A DNA stretch of 64,000 nt from Capitulum mitella. Taxonomy: Eukaryota > Arthropoda > Thecostraca > Pollicipedomorpha > Pollicipedidae. The notes beneath the pieces were generated by a model. It did not search any database. It worked only from the letters and a program-made list of their open reading frames with translations, and was not told the origin of the DNA. The first letter of the stretch is position 1; the number at the start of each line of letters is the position of its first letter. The stretch spans positions 1,240,001-1,304,000 of the forward strand of contig CP099850.1 of the NCBI GenBank assembly GCA_030062745.1, read 5' to 3'. The translations under genes and the position numbers were made by a program. Below, one piece after another: positions 1 to 11,119 of the stretch.

Positions 1-194
1 ACTTTTTTGACAAAGGTCCGTTTGACCAGGCCTAGGTTAGGCACCTGACGTCACCTGAGGTCAAAATTTTGACACGAGATGTAGAATTGATAGGGCAAAA
101 AATACACAAAGTTTCCTGACTCTGCGTTTGTTCGTTCTCTCGCAATCCCAGAAAAACCTCAGGGGGCAGTCAACTGCCCCCAGTCGGGGACGGG
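1..194. mobile_element. right end of a TTAA-flanked (piggyBac-type) element, cut by the window edge
   Basis: The end reads inward from a TTAA at 195-198 as CCCGTCCCCGACTGGGGGC. This matches the layout of two complete TTAA elements in this window: CCC at the tip, then a GC-rich palindrome a few bases in (arms GGGGGCAGT and ACTGCCCCC at 157-180). The left end lies outside the window. No protein is visible. Assignment to the piggyBac superfamily rests on the TTAA target and the CCC tip only. Confidence 0.5.
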
Positions 195-198
195 TTAA

Positions 199-1725
199 GG
201 CATGGTTTGGGTTCGCTAACGACTGCACATAAAGTGGACTAATATATGATAATCATTATATGCTCTCCTATCTACAGTACAATTTTCACTCAACGTCTAT
301 CACTACCAATTTTCGACCACGAAGGAGAAAATGATCCCTTGTGATGTTTCATTTGGGGAAACCAAAATGCAACTTTTTTCTCGTATCATCCATTACTTAT
401 TGCTATGTGAATTCTGTTGGTACGAATGTGAAAATGCAAAAAATTACCCCAATTCAACGAGGTCTCATCCCATGCTCTGAGCTCAAAGATTCCACATACG
501 GGTTCTTCCAGGAATAATCATCAAGGTATGGCCCCAGTTGTTCACCATGACCCTTCCATTTTGGATGAAATTTGGCACGCAAGCTTATACCCCATGCCAC
601 ATCCATGCAATTTTTCGTTTTTGGGGTCAGATGGATCACCAGATGTAAGTCCCGGAATGTTCAAGGTCATCTGGATAGTTGGACCAGAGTTTAATTTTTA
701 TCTATGCAATGGCTTCTTTCATCTGACCAAAACTGAACATCACTTGAAGGTGGATGATCTGCTGCATCCAGAAAATACGAATGATCACTTCCGGTCATTT
801 TTCGGCCTCGTGACATCGCGGCATTTTGTTTTTGCTGCGACCTTTCGAAACAGCCACGCTCTGAAACTTTCTATTTTGTTCGTTGAATGATTCCTAACAC
901 ATTTCTTCAGTGATGAGGTGAAGCTTTTGGAAACCCGACTTGTGGCGAGGCACCAAGGTCAACAGTGAGGTTATGACAGGGACTTTAAACATCGTTGGTG
1001 TGAATGGCGTGCAACGTAGCTGATATGGGTATGATATGAAAGTTCGTTGCCCAATCATAGTTTTGGTGATGTTGTAACGTGGTTACGTGTCTTCCACGGG
1101 CCGGGTCTTTGAAACTGCGAGCGGGCGGCATCACGTCCAAACGACCGACAGCCGGCCAGATCCCCCCCCCCCACGTCTATCAGTACCAAATTAAACCACG
1201 AGGGAAAAAAGCTCCCCTGTGGTGTTGCATGAAAGGATATGGCTTCAAGATGGCTCTGGCCCTAAGAAATTAAAAACGCTCCTACGCATATGCATATAAG
1301 CCCGGACGGCCCTGAGGCCTTCCCGTTATCCGCGAGTTCTGAGTAACATAGGCGAAACTACATCCCAGGCATTAGGAGGAGGGGTAAATCAGAATCTGGG
1401 GCGTTAATCTGATCGCCAAAGCCATATTTCTCAACGGGAAACTGCGAAAAACGCTCACGTTCCGTCCAAAACTGGGGGCCGGGGGGACAAAAGCCCATTT
1501 TGCCCAAACTGGAGGAACATGTCCCCCAGCCATCCGGCGGTTACCCATGCTGAGCCGTGTGCTGAGAGACCAGCGGCTCATGCCGTCACTAACGTCGCCT
1601 CCTCGGCTCAGTTTACAGAAGCCGCCTGTCAGCGACCGATGATGACAGTGATGATGATTTGGGCTTGAGGTCGCGCCAACTGCCTATTTGCCACGTATCA
1701 TTATATATTATAGACCATCATATAT
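199..1725. other. non-coding stretch, no gene seen
   Basis: No reading frame here resembles a known protein. A degenerate segment of about 60 bp at 289-350 recurs at 1172-1240; both contain 'acgtctatca.taccaa' followed by 'ccacga.gga'. They look like two decayed copies of one short dispersed repeat. A poly-C run lies at about 1150-1162. Confidence 0.4.
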
Positions 1726-2770
1726 CATATGGTCATATGGCGCCCGCGAGTCAGCAACCGAGGTCCGGCGTCCTCTCGCGGCGTTTACTGTTTCAGCTTG
1801 TCACTGTCGGACGGTTCGTGCTGGAGTACTGACCGCACCCGGCAGCAGATCAAGGCCTGCGAGCCACACGGCCGGCGGTGGTCACCAGTGGTGATCAGCT
1901 GCGGCCGGCGGTGGTCTCCAGCGCTGATCAGCTGCGGTCGGCGGTGATCACCAGCGCTGATCAGCCTAGACCAGCGACGATTACCATCGACGATCATCGT
2001 CGGCCTGTGGCGATCATCCCGTTGACCAGACTCGATGACGCAGGACAGTGGCGGTCTCGTTTGAGAAGCGAGCAGGCAGACCGCGACAGCCTAGAGTTGT
2101 AATGCACTGTCTGTAGGGTGTGTAATATAATGCAACGTCCTGCACTGCACTCCCGCCTGTCCAAAGGACGATCAGCAGCGTGGCTCAAGTATGCAGGCCT
2201 GGCACCGTAGCCATACTGGACACGAAACATTCCAGACTGTCGTGGCCGTTCGACAGCTTGGATTAGGGAAAAAGAACATGAGTAACAACCCTAGAACAAC
2301 AGCACAGAACACACGCACAAACATAACAGAACTAACTCTTCGTTGCAAGCCGCGAGGCACTGGTGCAGCGGGAGGCGCGTCAACGACGGGTGACGTCGTT
2401 TGATGGTGGAGCCATCAGACGGGGTGATGGTGGCGCCACCGCCGTCATGGCGGCTGGTTACGCCGTCAGAGCAGGGCGAGGCGATGGTGGCGCCGCAGAG
2501 CACTGCGACGGTGGCGCCATCAGAGGGCGACGCTGACGTCCTTAGACATGAGTGATGGTGGCGCCATCTGAGAAGTTGGCCGTCAGTGCCATCTGGGCAT
2601 GAAGCGGAGTAGTCAGGTCATAGCGACCATGGCGCTGCCAGAACAACGTCGCCAGGAGAGAGCGGACGTGGTGACATCAAATTCCTGCGGTAATGTCTCA
2701 AGAGCTTGATAGTTCATACCGTAGAAAACTGAAATCAGGCAGAATCCAAAGACCTGGCATCACGTCATCC
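1726..2770 (+). repeat. dispersed repeat family A, longest copy
   Basis: This segment recurs in part at 17025-18275 (its left half, interrupted by two MITEs) and at 25300-25765 (its right half). The left half has short palindromic tandem units built on GCTGATCAGC and GTGATCACC (1885-1965). The right half has many copies of GATGGTGGCGCC (2400-2570), whose core GGTGGCGCCACC is a perfect palindrome. There is no coding capacity. The superfamily is not recognised; it behaves like a non-autonomous element about 1 kb long. Confidence 0.6.
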
Positions 2771-2893
2771 TGTGCAATGATAGCGAAGGCGGAGCTGACC
2801 ACATCTGTGGTTTGCCTTAGATATTTGGAACAGGAAGCGAGTCCGAAAAAAATATTGCACAGTAACTTTTGTTCAAGCAATTGTGCACAGAGC

Positions 2894-3300
2894 CACGGGC
2901 GTCAAATTCTGTAAATGATTGGGTGGGCCGAGCAGCCGGCCCGACAACCTAACGTCCCCCAAATGTCGGTTTCTCAACGGATTTAACCCACTTCATTTTG
3001 GTCAGTGGAAATTTTTGGGTTTTTTGCTTATATTTTTGAAATAAAAAACTGTGTATATGCCAGGTGCATAGGTATATATGTATACATATAGAATATAAAA
3101 AGATAGATTCATCACTTTCTGCCTTATTCTATACTTCCTGCTATCCTTTATCTATTGCGGCCGTTTCTTTCGTTATTTCTGCCCGATTCCCTTTAAAACT
3201 CACAGAAAACGTTGGAGGGGTCCGAACCAACATTGGAAGGACACAAATCAACAGTGGGTGCGCCAGGGCCTACTCTAAAGAACACAAATCGACACCCCTG
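2894..3300 (-). mobile_element. hAT-type MITE, copy 1 (reverse orientation)
   Basis: This is a 407-bp copy of a MITE also present at 17269-17674 and 17824-18166. Its ends are CACGGGCGTC and, read inward from the other side, CAGGGGTGTC, fitting the hAT end rule YARNG. The 8-bp flanks CACAGAGC and CATGGAAC differ only by transitions, as an old 8-bp target duplication would. There is no coding capacity. Confidence 0.6.
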
Positions 3301-5154
3301 CATGGAACTGCCAAAAATCACCGCAGTCGGACCCTAACTATTGACATCATGGCAAACTCAACCTCGGAACGCGTCGGCCGGCAGGTAGGCCGGCCAGCTC
3401 ATCGGCGGCCGGCCGACGAACCGAGCCGCAAAATCCGGCAGGGCGACTCGGCGCGACGGCCACGTGATCCCGCCATGCGTTGGCAGTGCGGATCCATGGA
3501 AGGGAGGCTCATGAACTTGTCCCTTGCAGAAGACGTGGTAACCGCCAGCTGAAAATGAATAGTTCCTGCACTGGCCATGCACCTCGACCCATTTCCAGAA
3601 TCCTGAATCCGCATCTGGTGGGTCGAGATAAGGGTTGCTGTGCACGTAATATGTCAAAGAGGAAAGGGGAAGATAAATGGGTACTTTCTATCTTAGAATA
3701 TTGTAGAAAATACGACAGCAAGAGCCAGCAACTCGTTAGCAATATGCCATTGACCTATGTTATCCTACAAACTGACCTCAGCAGGTCACACATTGTTTTT
3801 ATATGTCGTAGACGTTTGTGTTACTTGAATCGCTCGAAGCTTCTAGGGCAAATAATGTAATATGTTGTAATATGTAATAATGAACAAATAATGTTCACAA
3901 ATGAAGACTATTACGCAATTTGCCTAGACATTACAAGAAACGTCCGGCTGATATTAGGCGAATACAGTTGTGAATGATAAGAACAATGGCATTGGCGTAT
4001 TAAAGGGGGAAGGGCGGACGCTAAGTCATTAAGTCATGACCTTTTTGGGCGTCGAATACCAATTCCGTCATTGGACTACGAATGCCCCGATATCGGTCAG
4101 CTGAACTGGCTATGGTGTGTCCGATCCCTCCCCCCCCTTTTAACGTCAATCTAAGCAATGGCTGCTTCGGCAAACCGGAAGATGGTTTGAGCGAAAACCG
4201 CGCTAGCGCAGAAACGCGCGTGGCAGCGTTTTTCTTCATCCGGTGTCCGAACTGCAGGCAGGGAGATGTCATCCTAATTAAATAAACCTGTCCACTTTTT
4301 GATAAATTAATCCAGCGCCTGGAAAAATGGCGTCACAGCTTTCAGGGGCGTGTGCAGGGTTTGTAACAGGAATGCTCCTTATTTCTGAAGAACGAGAAGG
4401 TATTTGAAGGAGATAAACTCTTAACACACTATCTTACTGCTTAACAAGTACTAAAAACCAAACTTTACTAGGTTGTGACAAATTTATAGAAGTGGAATGT
4501 GCCTCTGTACCCTCCCCTGCGCAGCCACTGTTAACGCTTCTGCACTGGCAGCGGCGTCGGCCATGTTGTTTACCTTTCCCTTCCTTCCTTCGGCCGGCTG
4601 GAGATAGGTTTCCGTCACCTGTTATTGTCATGGATGAGACTATTAATATGACTGATTTGCCATGGATGGTACCTGAGGCTAGACATGTTTCTGTCATAAA
4701 GCAGGGAAGGGGTAAACGTACTGATGCACGGTGGTCTACCCACGGATGCACGGGATATCCGGTCCGGCCGGATATGCGGCCGGACATTTGAGATTATCCG
4801 GTATCCGGTATCCTGTATCCGGCCGGCTATTTCGGGGATCTGGCTGGATATTGCAGGATATTTGGCCTTCCGGTGTACGATCGAGACGTTTTTATGTCTG
4901 CCTACAAAACCGTTTCAAGAGCAACGTGCCTTGTTATTAAGGACTGTCGATGTAACTGACAGTTCCATGGTCTGTCTGGAGCATTGCTTATTCTTCTCAG
5001 TTGGGAAGGGTTGAGACATAATTTGCAGTGGTGGGAATCAAGCTCAAAGCTGTGCAACAACAGCCAGCACATGCTCAGCCGCACATTTTGTGGTGCACTA
5101 TCGTCCTATTTTCCCAACATTTTTATTTGTCTCAAATACTCTCGTACAAATGCA
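3301..5154. other. non-coding stretch with TATCCGG-rich patch
   Basis: No gene is recognised. Around 4748-4860 the sequence is dense in TATCCGG/CCGGATA motifs in both orientations. The same motif cluster recurs at 7035-7110. Clusters like this often mark the subterminal regions of hAT elements, so 4.7-7.1 kb could be the two ends of one old element into which others inserted; matching tips were not established. Confidence 0.35.
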
Positions 5155-5424
5155 TTAACCCTCGCGCCTATAGGGGGATGCATTCCCACTTGAGGATTTC
5201 CGAGGATAACTTCCGAACGGTTTGTTTGATTCATCTGAAACTTAGTGTACCTTCTCGGGCATCCTTTCCACTTAAAATGGTGATTTTTCTACTTTACCAT
5301 GGTAACGAGATGTAACTCATAACGAGAACCGCGTCAGCCGTTTTCGAGCGCCGACGCGACCGGTTTACAACGGTCTCAGTTTTGTCTTACTATGAGACAG
5401 CTGGAGTGCACAAATACAATAATA

Positions 5425-5470
5425 TATATAAATATATACACATATATATTTATATATATATATATATATA
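5425..5470. repeat. (TA)n-rich simple repeat
   Basis: The stretch is almost pure TA/TATA sequence directly abutting the mariner terminal repeat that starts at 5471. A TA-rich tract is the natural target of a TA-inserting mariner element. Confidence 0.8.
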
Positions 5471-5770
5471 CGATGTGTGTCAGAAAAGCTCCAGGACTGG
5501 TGTCACAAAAGATTTATTTGAAACTCGAACTTCACACTAAGAGTTTTCCCCTTCGAAGAAATCCCCCTGGAGTCTAATGCACTTTGCAATCCTTCTCTGC
5601 CACGCTTGCATGCACGCCTGGAAGGATTCTTCCGGCATCCTCCGCAGTTCCGTCGTCACGGCCTTTTTGACGTCGTCCACGTCTTCAAAACGGGTCCCCT
5701 TGATGACCCCCTTGAGCTCGGGGAAGAGGAAAAAATCACACCGGAGCCAGGTCGGGGGAGTAGGGAGGTC
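5471..5770 (-). pseudogene. mariner transposase 3' fragment with terminal repeat
   Basis: On the minus strand this reads as the last part of a mariner transposase. PPYSPDLAP (the tail of the DDD catalytic region) is followed by a block containing VIKGTRFEDVDDVKKAV and a tail ending at a TAG at 5537-5539. One extra base near 5741-5743 shifts the frame just after LAP, so it is broken. The element end at 5471-5500 begins CGATGTGTGTCAGAAAAG and is preceded by TA, the mariner target. The rest of the transposase and the other end are missing. Confidence 0.8.
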
Positions 5771-6704
5771 ATCACACCGTCACAGTTTACACACACCGAG
5801 TGTGTAAACTGAGGTCATGAGCTACGGTGGAAAACACGTAACTTTTTATCTTTGGAAATGCGATGGGAAATGGGTATCGTAAGACAACCTACATATTCGG
5901 ATTGCTTGAGGTGTAAGGAATCGAGTGATATCATTTTGTTGCAGTTTACCTTATATTTCGCCAAAAGTGGGCGCAGAGCAGCGAAAGTCTGACTCGCCCC
6001 GACGGGCGGAGCAGAGTCGACCGTGGAGTGATGAGTCTCCAGCACCAAGACATGCCTAAAATTAGATTTTGCGTTGGACATCAACTGAAAAAAAGTTTTA
6101 CGGCATCTACGTTACGATTTTTCGTTAATCTGAGGTCATCCTAGGCCATTAGCTTGAGACAACCTTGGATGACCTAAGATGACCTTGGATGGCTTAAGAT
6201 GGCTTTTATATGTTATTCGACAATAGTGCTTGTTAACTGGGATGCTACATTTAACTTAAGCATCCATTATTATCCACAAAAATGCTTTTGCATCTCAGAA
6301 AACGCATTTAAGCCGACGATCTTACTTCACAAAGATTGACCTAGCATGACCTGAATCGGACTCCATGGGTAAAACAAAATTATGTGGTGTACAGATAGAC
6401 TCGCAGTTGACTGACGAACACTACGACATCCGTTTCGTTCCATTATCATTCATTCTTTGACGTTCATCTGCGCATAAACTCGAAAAAGTACCCATTTCTG
6501 CCAATTTTTAATTTTTGACCCGAGCTGGAAGGTCATCCACTGACATGAGACCTTAAAACAGATATTGTCGCGAGATCTCATCACGCGCAACACGCTATTT
6601 TTTCCGCGACGCTCTAGGACGTACCGTGTGGAAGCAGCTAGGGGGTCGTACCAGCTCCTCATACATTCGCGTTATGCTCAAGGCCCTATATGGGCGAGGG
6701 TTAA

Positions 6705-9700
6705 GGGACAATATACTTCAACGGGCATGCCTTAGTTTTGTACAGAATGCTTATCAAGCCAGGTATTCCAGGTCTTCCAAAGCGCTTTCATGGCATTCGC
6801 TATATTTTGGAACTTTTGCCTTTTGCCTAAAGGCAGAGATGATGAGCTCCTGTATGATCGGTGTTCTTTATTTATTTTTATTTACAATGAAACATGTGGG
6901 AACCTCACAATAACTGTAAGCGCTGTGGAAAGATTTACAAACTGTTAATATTTTCGATTTAATATTTTTTCAGTTTTCCATCGTCCTTTTTCTGATCGGT
7001 ACCTTTCGTTTTATTTTTAAGCAACAAATAGTATATAGCCGAATATCCGGCAGGATATCCGACACCCCGATGCGAAATATCCGTCATCCGGCCGGATCGC
7101 AAAACTTCCTATCCGGGCTACCCGTCAAGTCATAACATCTTTGACGTCAGAGGGGATTTTAATCAATTGTTTATCTTTTAGAACTACGTAGATAGTTGTA
7201 AGGCCATTTTGCTATTCATGACAATTATTTTCAAGACTGCAAAATGGGCGTCTTACCCCATGAGTGGGTAAGACGTCCTCATGGCAATGGTAAGATGCCC
7301 CGGGGAGGAGCATCTTATCCCGTCACGAGAAATTGTAAGCTATTAGTAATCTGTGGTAATTTGGTATCGCAAGGCAGCTTTATCTGCAAACAGAAATAGT
7401 TTTAAGTGGGTCTTATCTTAAGCCAGTTGGCCATTATCTGTACTAATAGCAATTAAAGTACTCGATTTCGAGTACTTTAAGTGCTCAGAGTACCGATAAT
7501 GTTTACTGCATACCAAGCTTGTACGTACCTTTTGCCAGTATCGCCATCTTTCGTCCCAGACAATGAAAAACATTGATCAAAACGGTACTGAATTTATCTG
7601 AGCCTTGGTACGCAGGCTTCAGTAGTTCCAAACCAGCACTTACAAACGAGGCCATAGTTTGACGTCACAGGAACTGGGCATTCGCCGCGTCACAAGGTTA
7701 TAAGCAGGACCGCGACTTGAAATAAAGCTCACTTTTAATGTGAGCCAACCATGATGTTAATGTGAGCCGGCCTCTTTTAGTGAATGCACATGGCGAAACC
7801 GTTTGTAGGTATATGTGCTAACATAACACAAACAGTTCTAAGAATTCATAACCCAGACACGGGTGGCGCTCTGGCCAGAGCGGCAGTCAGAACTTAGCTT
7901 GGTACCGATGCGACCGACACGTCTGCGGACCTTCCAAGTTTGCCTGGGACCGCGACTCTGACACAATGACCTGAAATTCTTAATTTTGAGTGGAAATACA
8001 CACTCAGCAATATTATTTTTTTACCTCTCACACGATCATAATGACCTCACCTCAGATTCTGTTCAAACGCATGCAAAAAGACTTGACAGTATTTACATAC
8101 CTCCACGTCAACCTCTGACGCTCCAAAACATTGCTCACGTCCGATACACAAAAGCTTCGTGATTTCCTCTGCATTTCTGCGTTACAAGAGAATCAGTGCG
8201 GATTTGCCATATCTTGCTACCAATTTGGCAGGGACGAAAAACTTGACGCCTCGTCGGAAGGAGTCAGAAATAAAGGCCCACCCAAAACCCATTTTGCATT
8301 CAGCCTGAACTGAGACAACTGAACATGGTTTCCGCATGATAATCAAAAAAGGAAAGAATCTCCGACTTCCTACAGTACCAAATGACATGTTTCAAAAAGC
8401 TTACAATATTCGAAAAGTCCATAAATATAAACGAAGTATTTTTCGCTTCGTCATAACGTCCCAGGACCTCGATTGCCACAAAGGAATGAAATATTTGGCA
8501 AAAAGAAAGACCCGAAAGCTGAACCAAAGGGATAACGTAAGAAAGGAGTTTTGCATGGCTTAGGCTTAGATGCTTCGACATAGAGCTAGTCAGTGTTGTA
8601 ACTCAGGGTGCTCTCCGGCTTCCTGGCGCACCGTCATCACCGTCTCCGACGCGCAGCAGTCATCACGTGCCTGGTGACTGCTGCGTCGTCGGAGATGGCG
8701 ACAGCCCGGCCAGCCAGTTTAGAACTTTCATGGAACGTGTCTGCACCAAGGCAGACCAGTACGGTTCGATGTGGCTACCAGCGGATGATGCAAGGGTGCG
8801 GACATGGTGTCACGAACAGGTCCTGCAGACCTTTCAAAACATTCGAGCGGGGCTCCACACGGGCATAGCAGATGTCGTGGAGGTGGCTGAGACATGCCTG
8901 ATACTGTCGCGATCCCAGTCAGATAGGCAGAAAGGGTGGGGAAGGCCATCAAGACGGTTAGCGAGGGTCGGTTTGAGGGTAAGTTCGACGAGGGGAACAG
9001 GAACGAGAAGGGCTGTGCCCAGAAAGAGGTATTCATTATCGAGAACGCCGCACCCCTCCAGTTTTTCCCGTCCTCCGCGGTGGCAGACCGATGGCTGACG
9101 CCCCTCCGTCCCAGCCTAAAAAAGACAGTCCCTGACGGTGCGGCGACTCAATAAGCTTGGTAGGACGTTCAGTTTCATGTTTGCTGATTACGGTAGTACA
9201 ATCTTATGCATGTTGTGTGGTGCTGCCGAACGTCCGGTGTGTGCTCTGCTGCACACTGGCTTGCTGTGTATCGCCTACTATTATGTACTGTGTGCTCCTC
9301 GCATGTCATCCATTCACCTTCATTCCAACATAAAACTTTTAGGTTGGATGGTATAAATTCTTAGAATTTCTAAGTTCGTACATTCGCAGTACACCGCTAT
9401 CTGGCTAAACGTTTGCGTTGACTGTCGCGTCATTCTGCTCAACTTTCGAACCGCGGCATGCGGCCCTTCGTTGTGAGGCGTAAATTTAGTCCCGGTAATC
9501 ATATGAGTCTTGACTTGAGCCGCCGAAAAGCGCGTGGTGTGCTCAACCTTGGCTTACTGTGTGTCGTCAGACATCATGCACTGCGTGCCGCTGGCTTATC
9601 ATCCCCATCCATTCGCCTGAACTCGGGTCCGCATCAGTTAAGTTTTTTCGCCTACATACATACATACATTAGACTCATTCGCATTAGTCTAAGTCCACTG

Positions 9701-11085
9701 TCATGTAATCAAGGTCTACGTGCATGATGACTGCTGCGTCGTTTGGCACATGCCGCTACTGAGTTTCAACTGTCCAACCGCAGCATGAGTCCTTTAGCTG
9801 TGAGATACAAGTTTACAGTATCCCGGTAATTATATGCATCTTGATTTGTGCCGCCGAAGACTGCGTGCTGTGGAGTACTAGTTTGGAAGACGTTAATGAT
9901 AAACACGTTCGCGTTCTGCACTTAGTCTTCCTTAGCCGGTGATACATTTATGGCAGCAGGATCTCCGTGTCAGGGTTCGTCTGGAGTCAGGAGCAGTACC
10001 TAATACAGTGATGGCCACTGAACCCGCAGCACAGCAACACTGCCTGCCACTCAAGCGTAACCATTAGTAACAGACAATGGGGAAGATGTAATGCCGGTCG
10101 TCCCAGTACTCTTCAGTAAAAACAACAATGTTAACAATAGGGTATCAGTGAGAGGGAGAATAGTCAAACTTTTGATGGAATTCTTTTGATGTAAATCAGA
10201 ACAGAGTTAAAATATTCCTTTTTTACTTCCCAGAGGAATACTGACCTCCACCTCCACTCTAGCCAAAAGTAATTTCAGGACACTGCCCTGACATCCCTGT
10301 GGCGTCGCAGCGTTTTTCTTGGAATCTTGTGCGTTCTTGACGCCAGGTGAAGACTTGTTCCACGGCGCAAGTCTTCGAGTGCTTGTTGAAGACTGTCTGT
10401 ACGAGACCCGGTCAAATTTCCGGGCTCTTGTTCGCCTCATCGTCCCGTGAAGCTGAAAAAATGACAGTTCATAATTTGGAAATCATGAAAAGGACACTCA
10501 AATGGTACAACATGTGGTTCGGGGGGGGGGGCAACCGCTCCCCCACATGATAAAGACGTGGCTAAATCATGGTTGCCCCTCAATGCTGATAATGACCCTT
10601 GACCCCCACGTGGCGAAAACTGTTCTGAGAATCAAAGCCGGGTAACACATCGATCGAACACAAATGCATATTGTGGGATGGAATACGACGTTTTAGAGTA
10701 AGATGTCTCGAGGGCGTCTTACCCTTCTTTTGTAGGGGGTAATTATTACACATTCACGGTCAAAATGAAACGGGCTGATTTTCCAAAAATGCTACGATCA
10801 TGGCGCAATGATCAATCGGGCCGAAAATAAGGTAAATGAATGGTATTTTGAGAAAAAAATGGTTAACGACGTACAGTCATACTCTTACGCTCATTATCAG
10901 CATCTTTTCCAGGCTATTTCGTTTTCAAAAACAGCCGAAAATCAAGTAGTACATATCAGTTGTTGCAGGTGACGCTACGGACACGTATTTTCACTCCAAG
11001 AACAAAGTCGACTTCTGCTATGATCCAAGAACTTTAAAAATGAGTTCCAGTTCGTAAATTGGCCTCCGAAGGGGGGAGGGCGTCT
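6705..11085. other. non-coding stretch, possible remnant of a second pogo-like family
   Basis: No gene is recognised. Inverted motifs around GTCTTACCC/GGGTAAGAC (7250-7275) and AAGATGCCCC (7293-7320), plus GTAAGATG at 10700-10735, resemble the internal motifs of the element ending at 11117. A reading frame at 8667-9098 shows no family I recognise. Segments at 9170-9310 and 9530-9620 share short stretches and may be a decayed duplication. Confidence 0.35.
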
Positions 11086-11117
11086 CATCTACCGGGGCAT
11101 CTTACCCCACTCTCCCC
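11086..11117. mobile_element. solo right end of a pogo-like element
   Basis: Read inward from a TA at 11118-11119 the tip is GGGGAGAGTGGGGTAAGATG. It has the same architecture as the complete element at 26257-28327 (GGGGAGACCGGGGTCAAATG). Related GGGTAAGA motifs occur upstream at 7250-7320 and 10700-10735. A matching left tip was not found, so the element is truncated or too decayed. Confidence 0.5.
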
Positions 11118-11119
11118 TA

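Larger units (their letters stand above)
5159..6700. mobile_element. TTAA-flanked (piggyBac-type) non-autonomous element, 1542 bp
   Basis: The element is bounded by TTAA at 5155-5158 and TTAA at 6701-6704. The left tip is CCCTCGCGCCTATAGGG; the right tip read inward is CCCTCGCCCATATAGGG, 15 of 17 positions identical. Next to the left tip is a GC palindrome-like segment (GGGGATGCATTCCC). No piggyBac transposase is visible. A (TA)n tract and a mariner fragment sit at about 5430-5770 and account for part of the length. A perfect 12-bp hairpin (CAGTTTACACAC arms) lies at about 5782-5810. Confidence 0.7.

Noticed and set aside
8667-9098. 143-codon plus frame, with a faint GDxDS start reminiscent of SGNH hydrolases
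   Set aside because: Only one weak motif, no supporting catalytic block and no splice context; cannot be told from chance.
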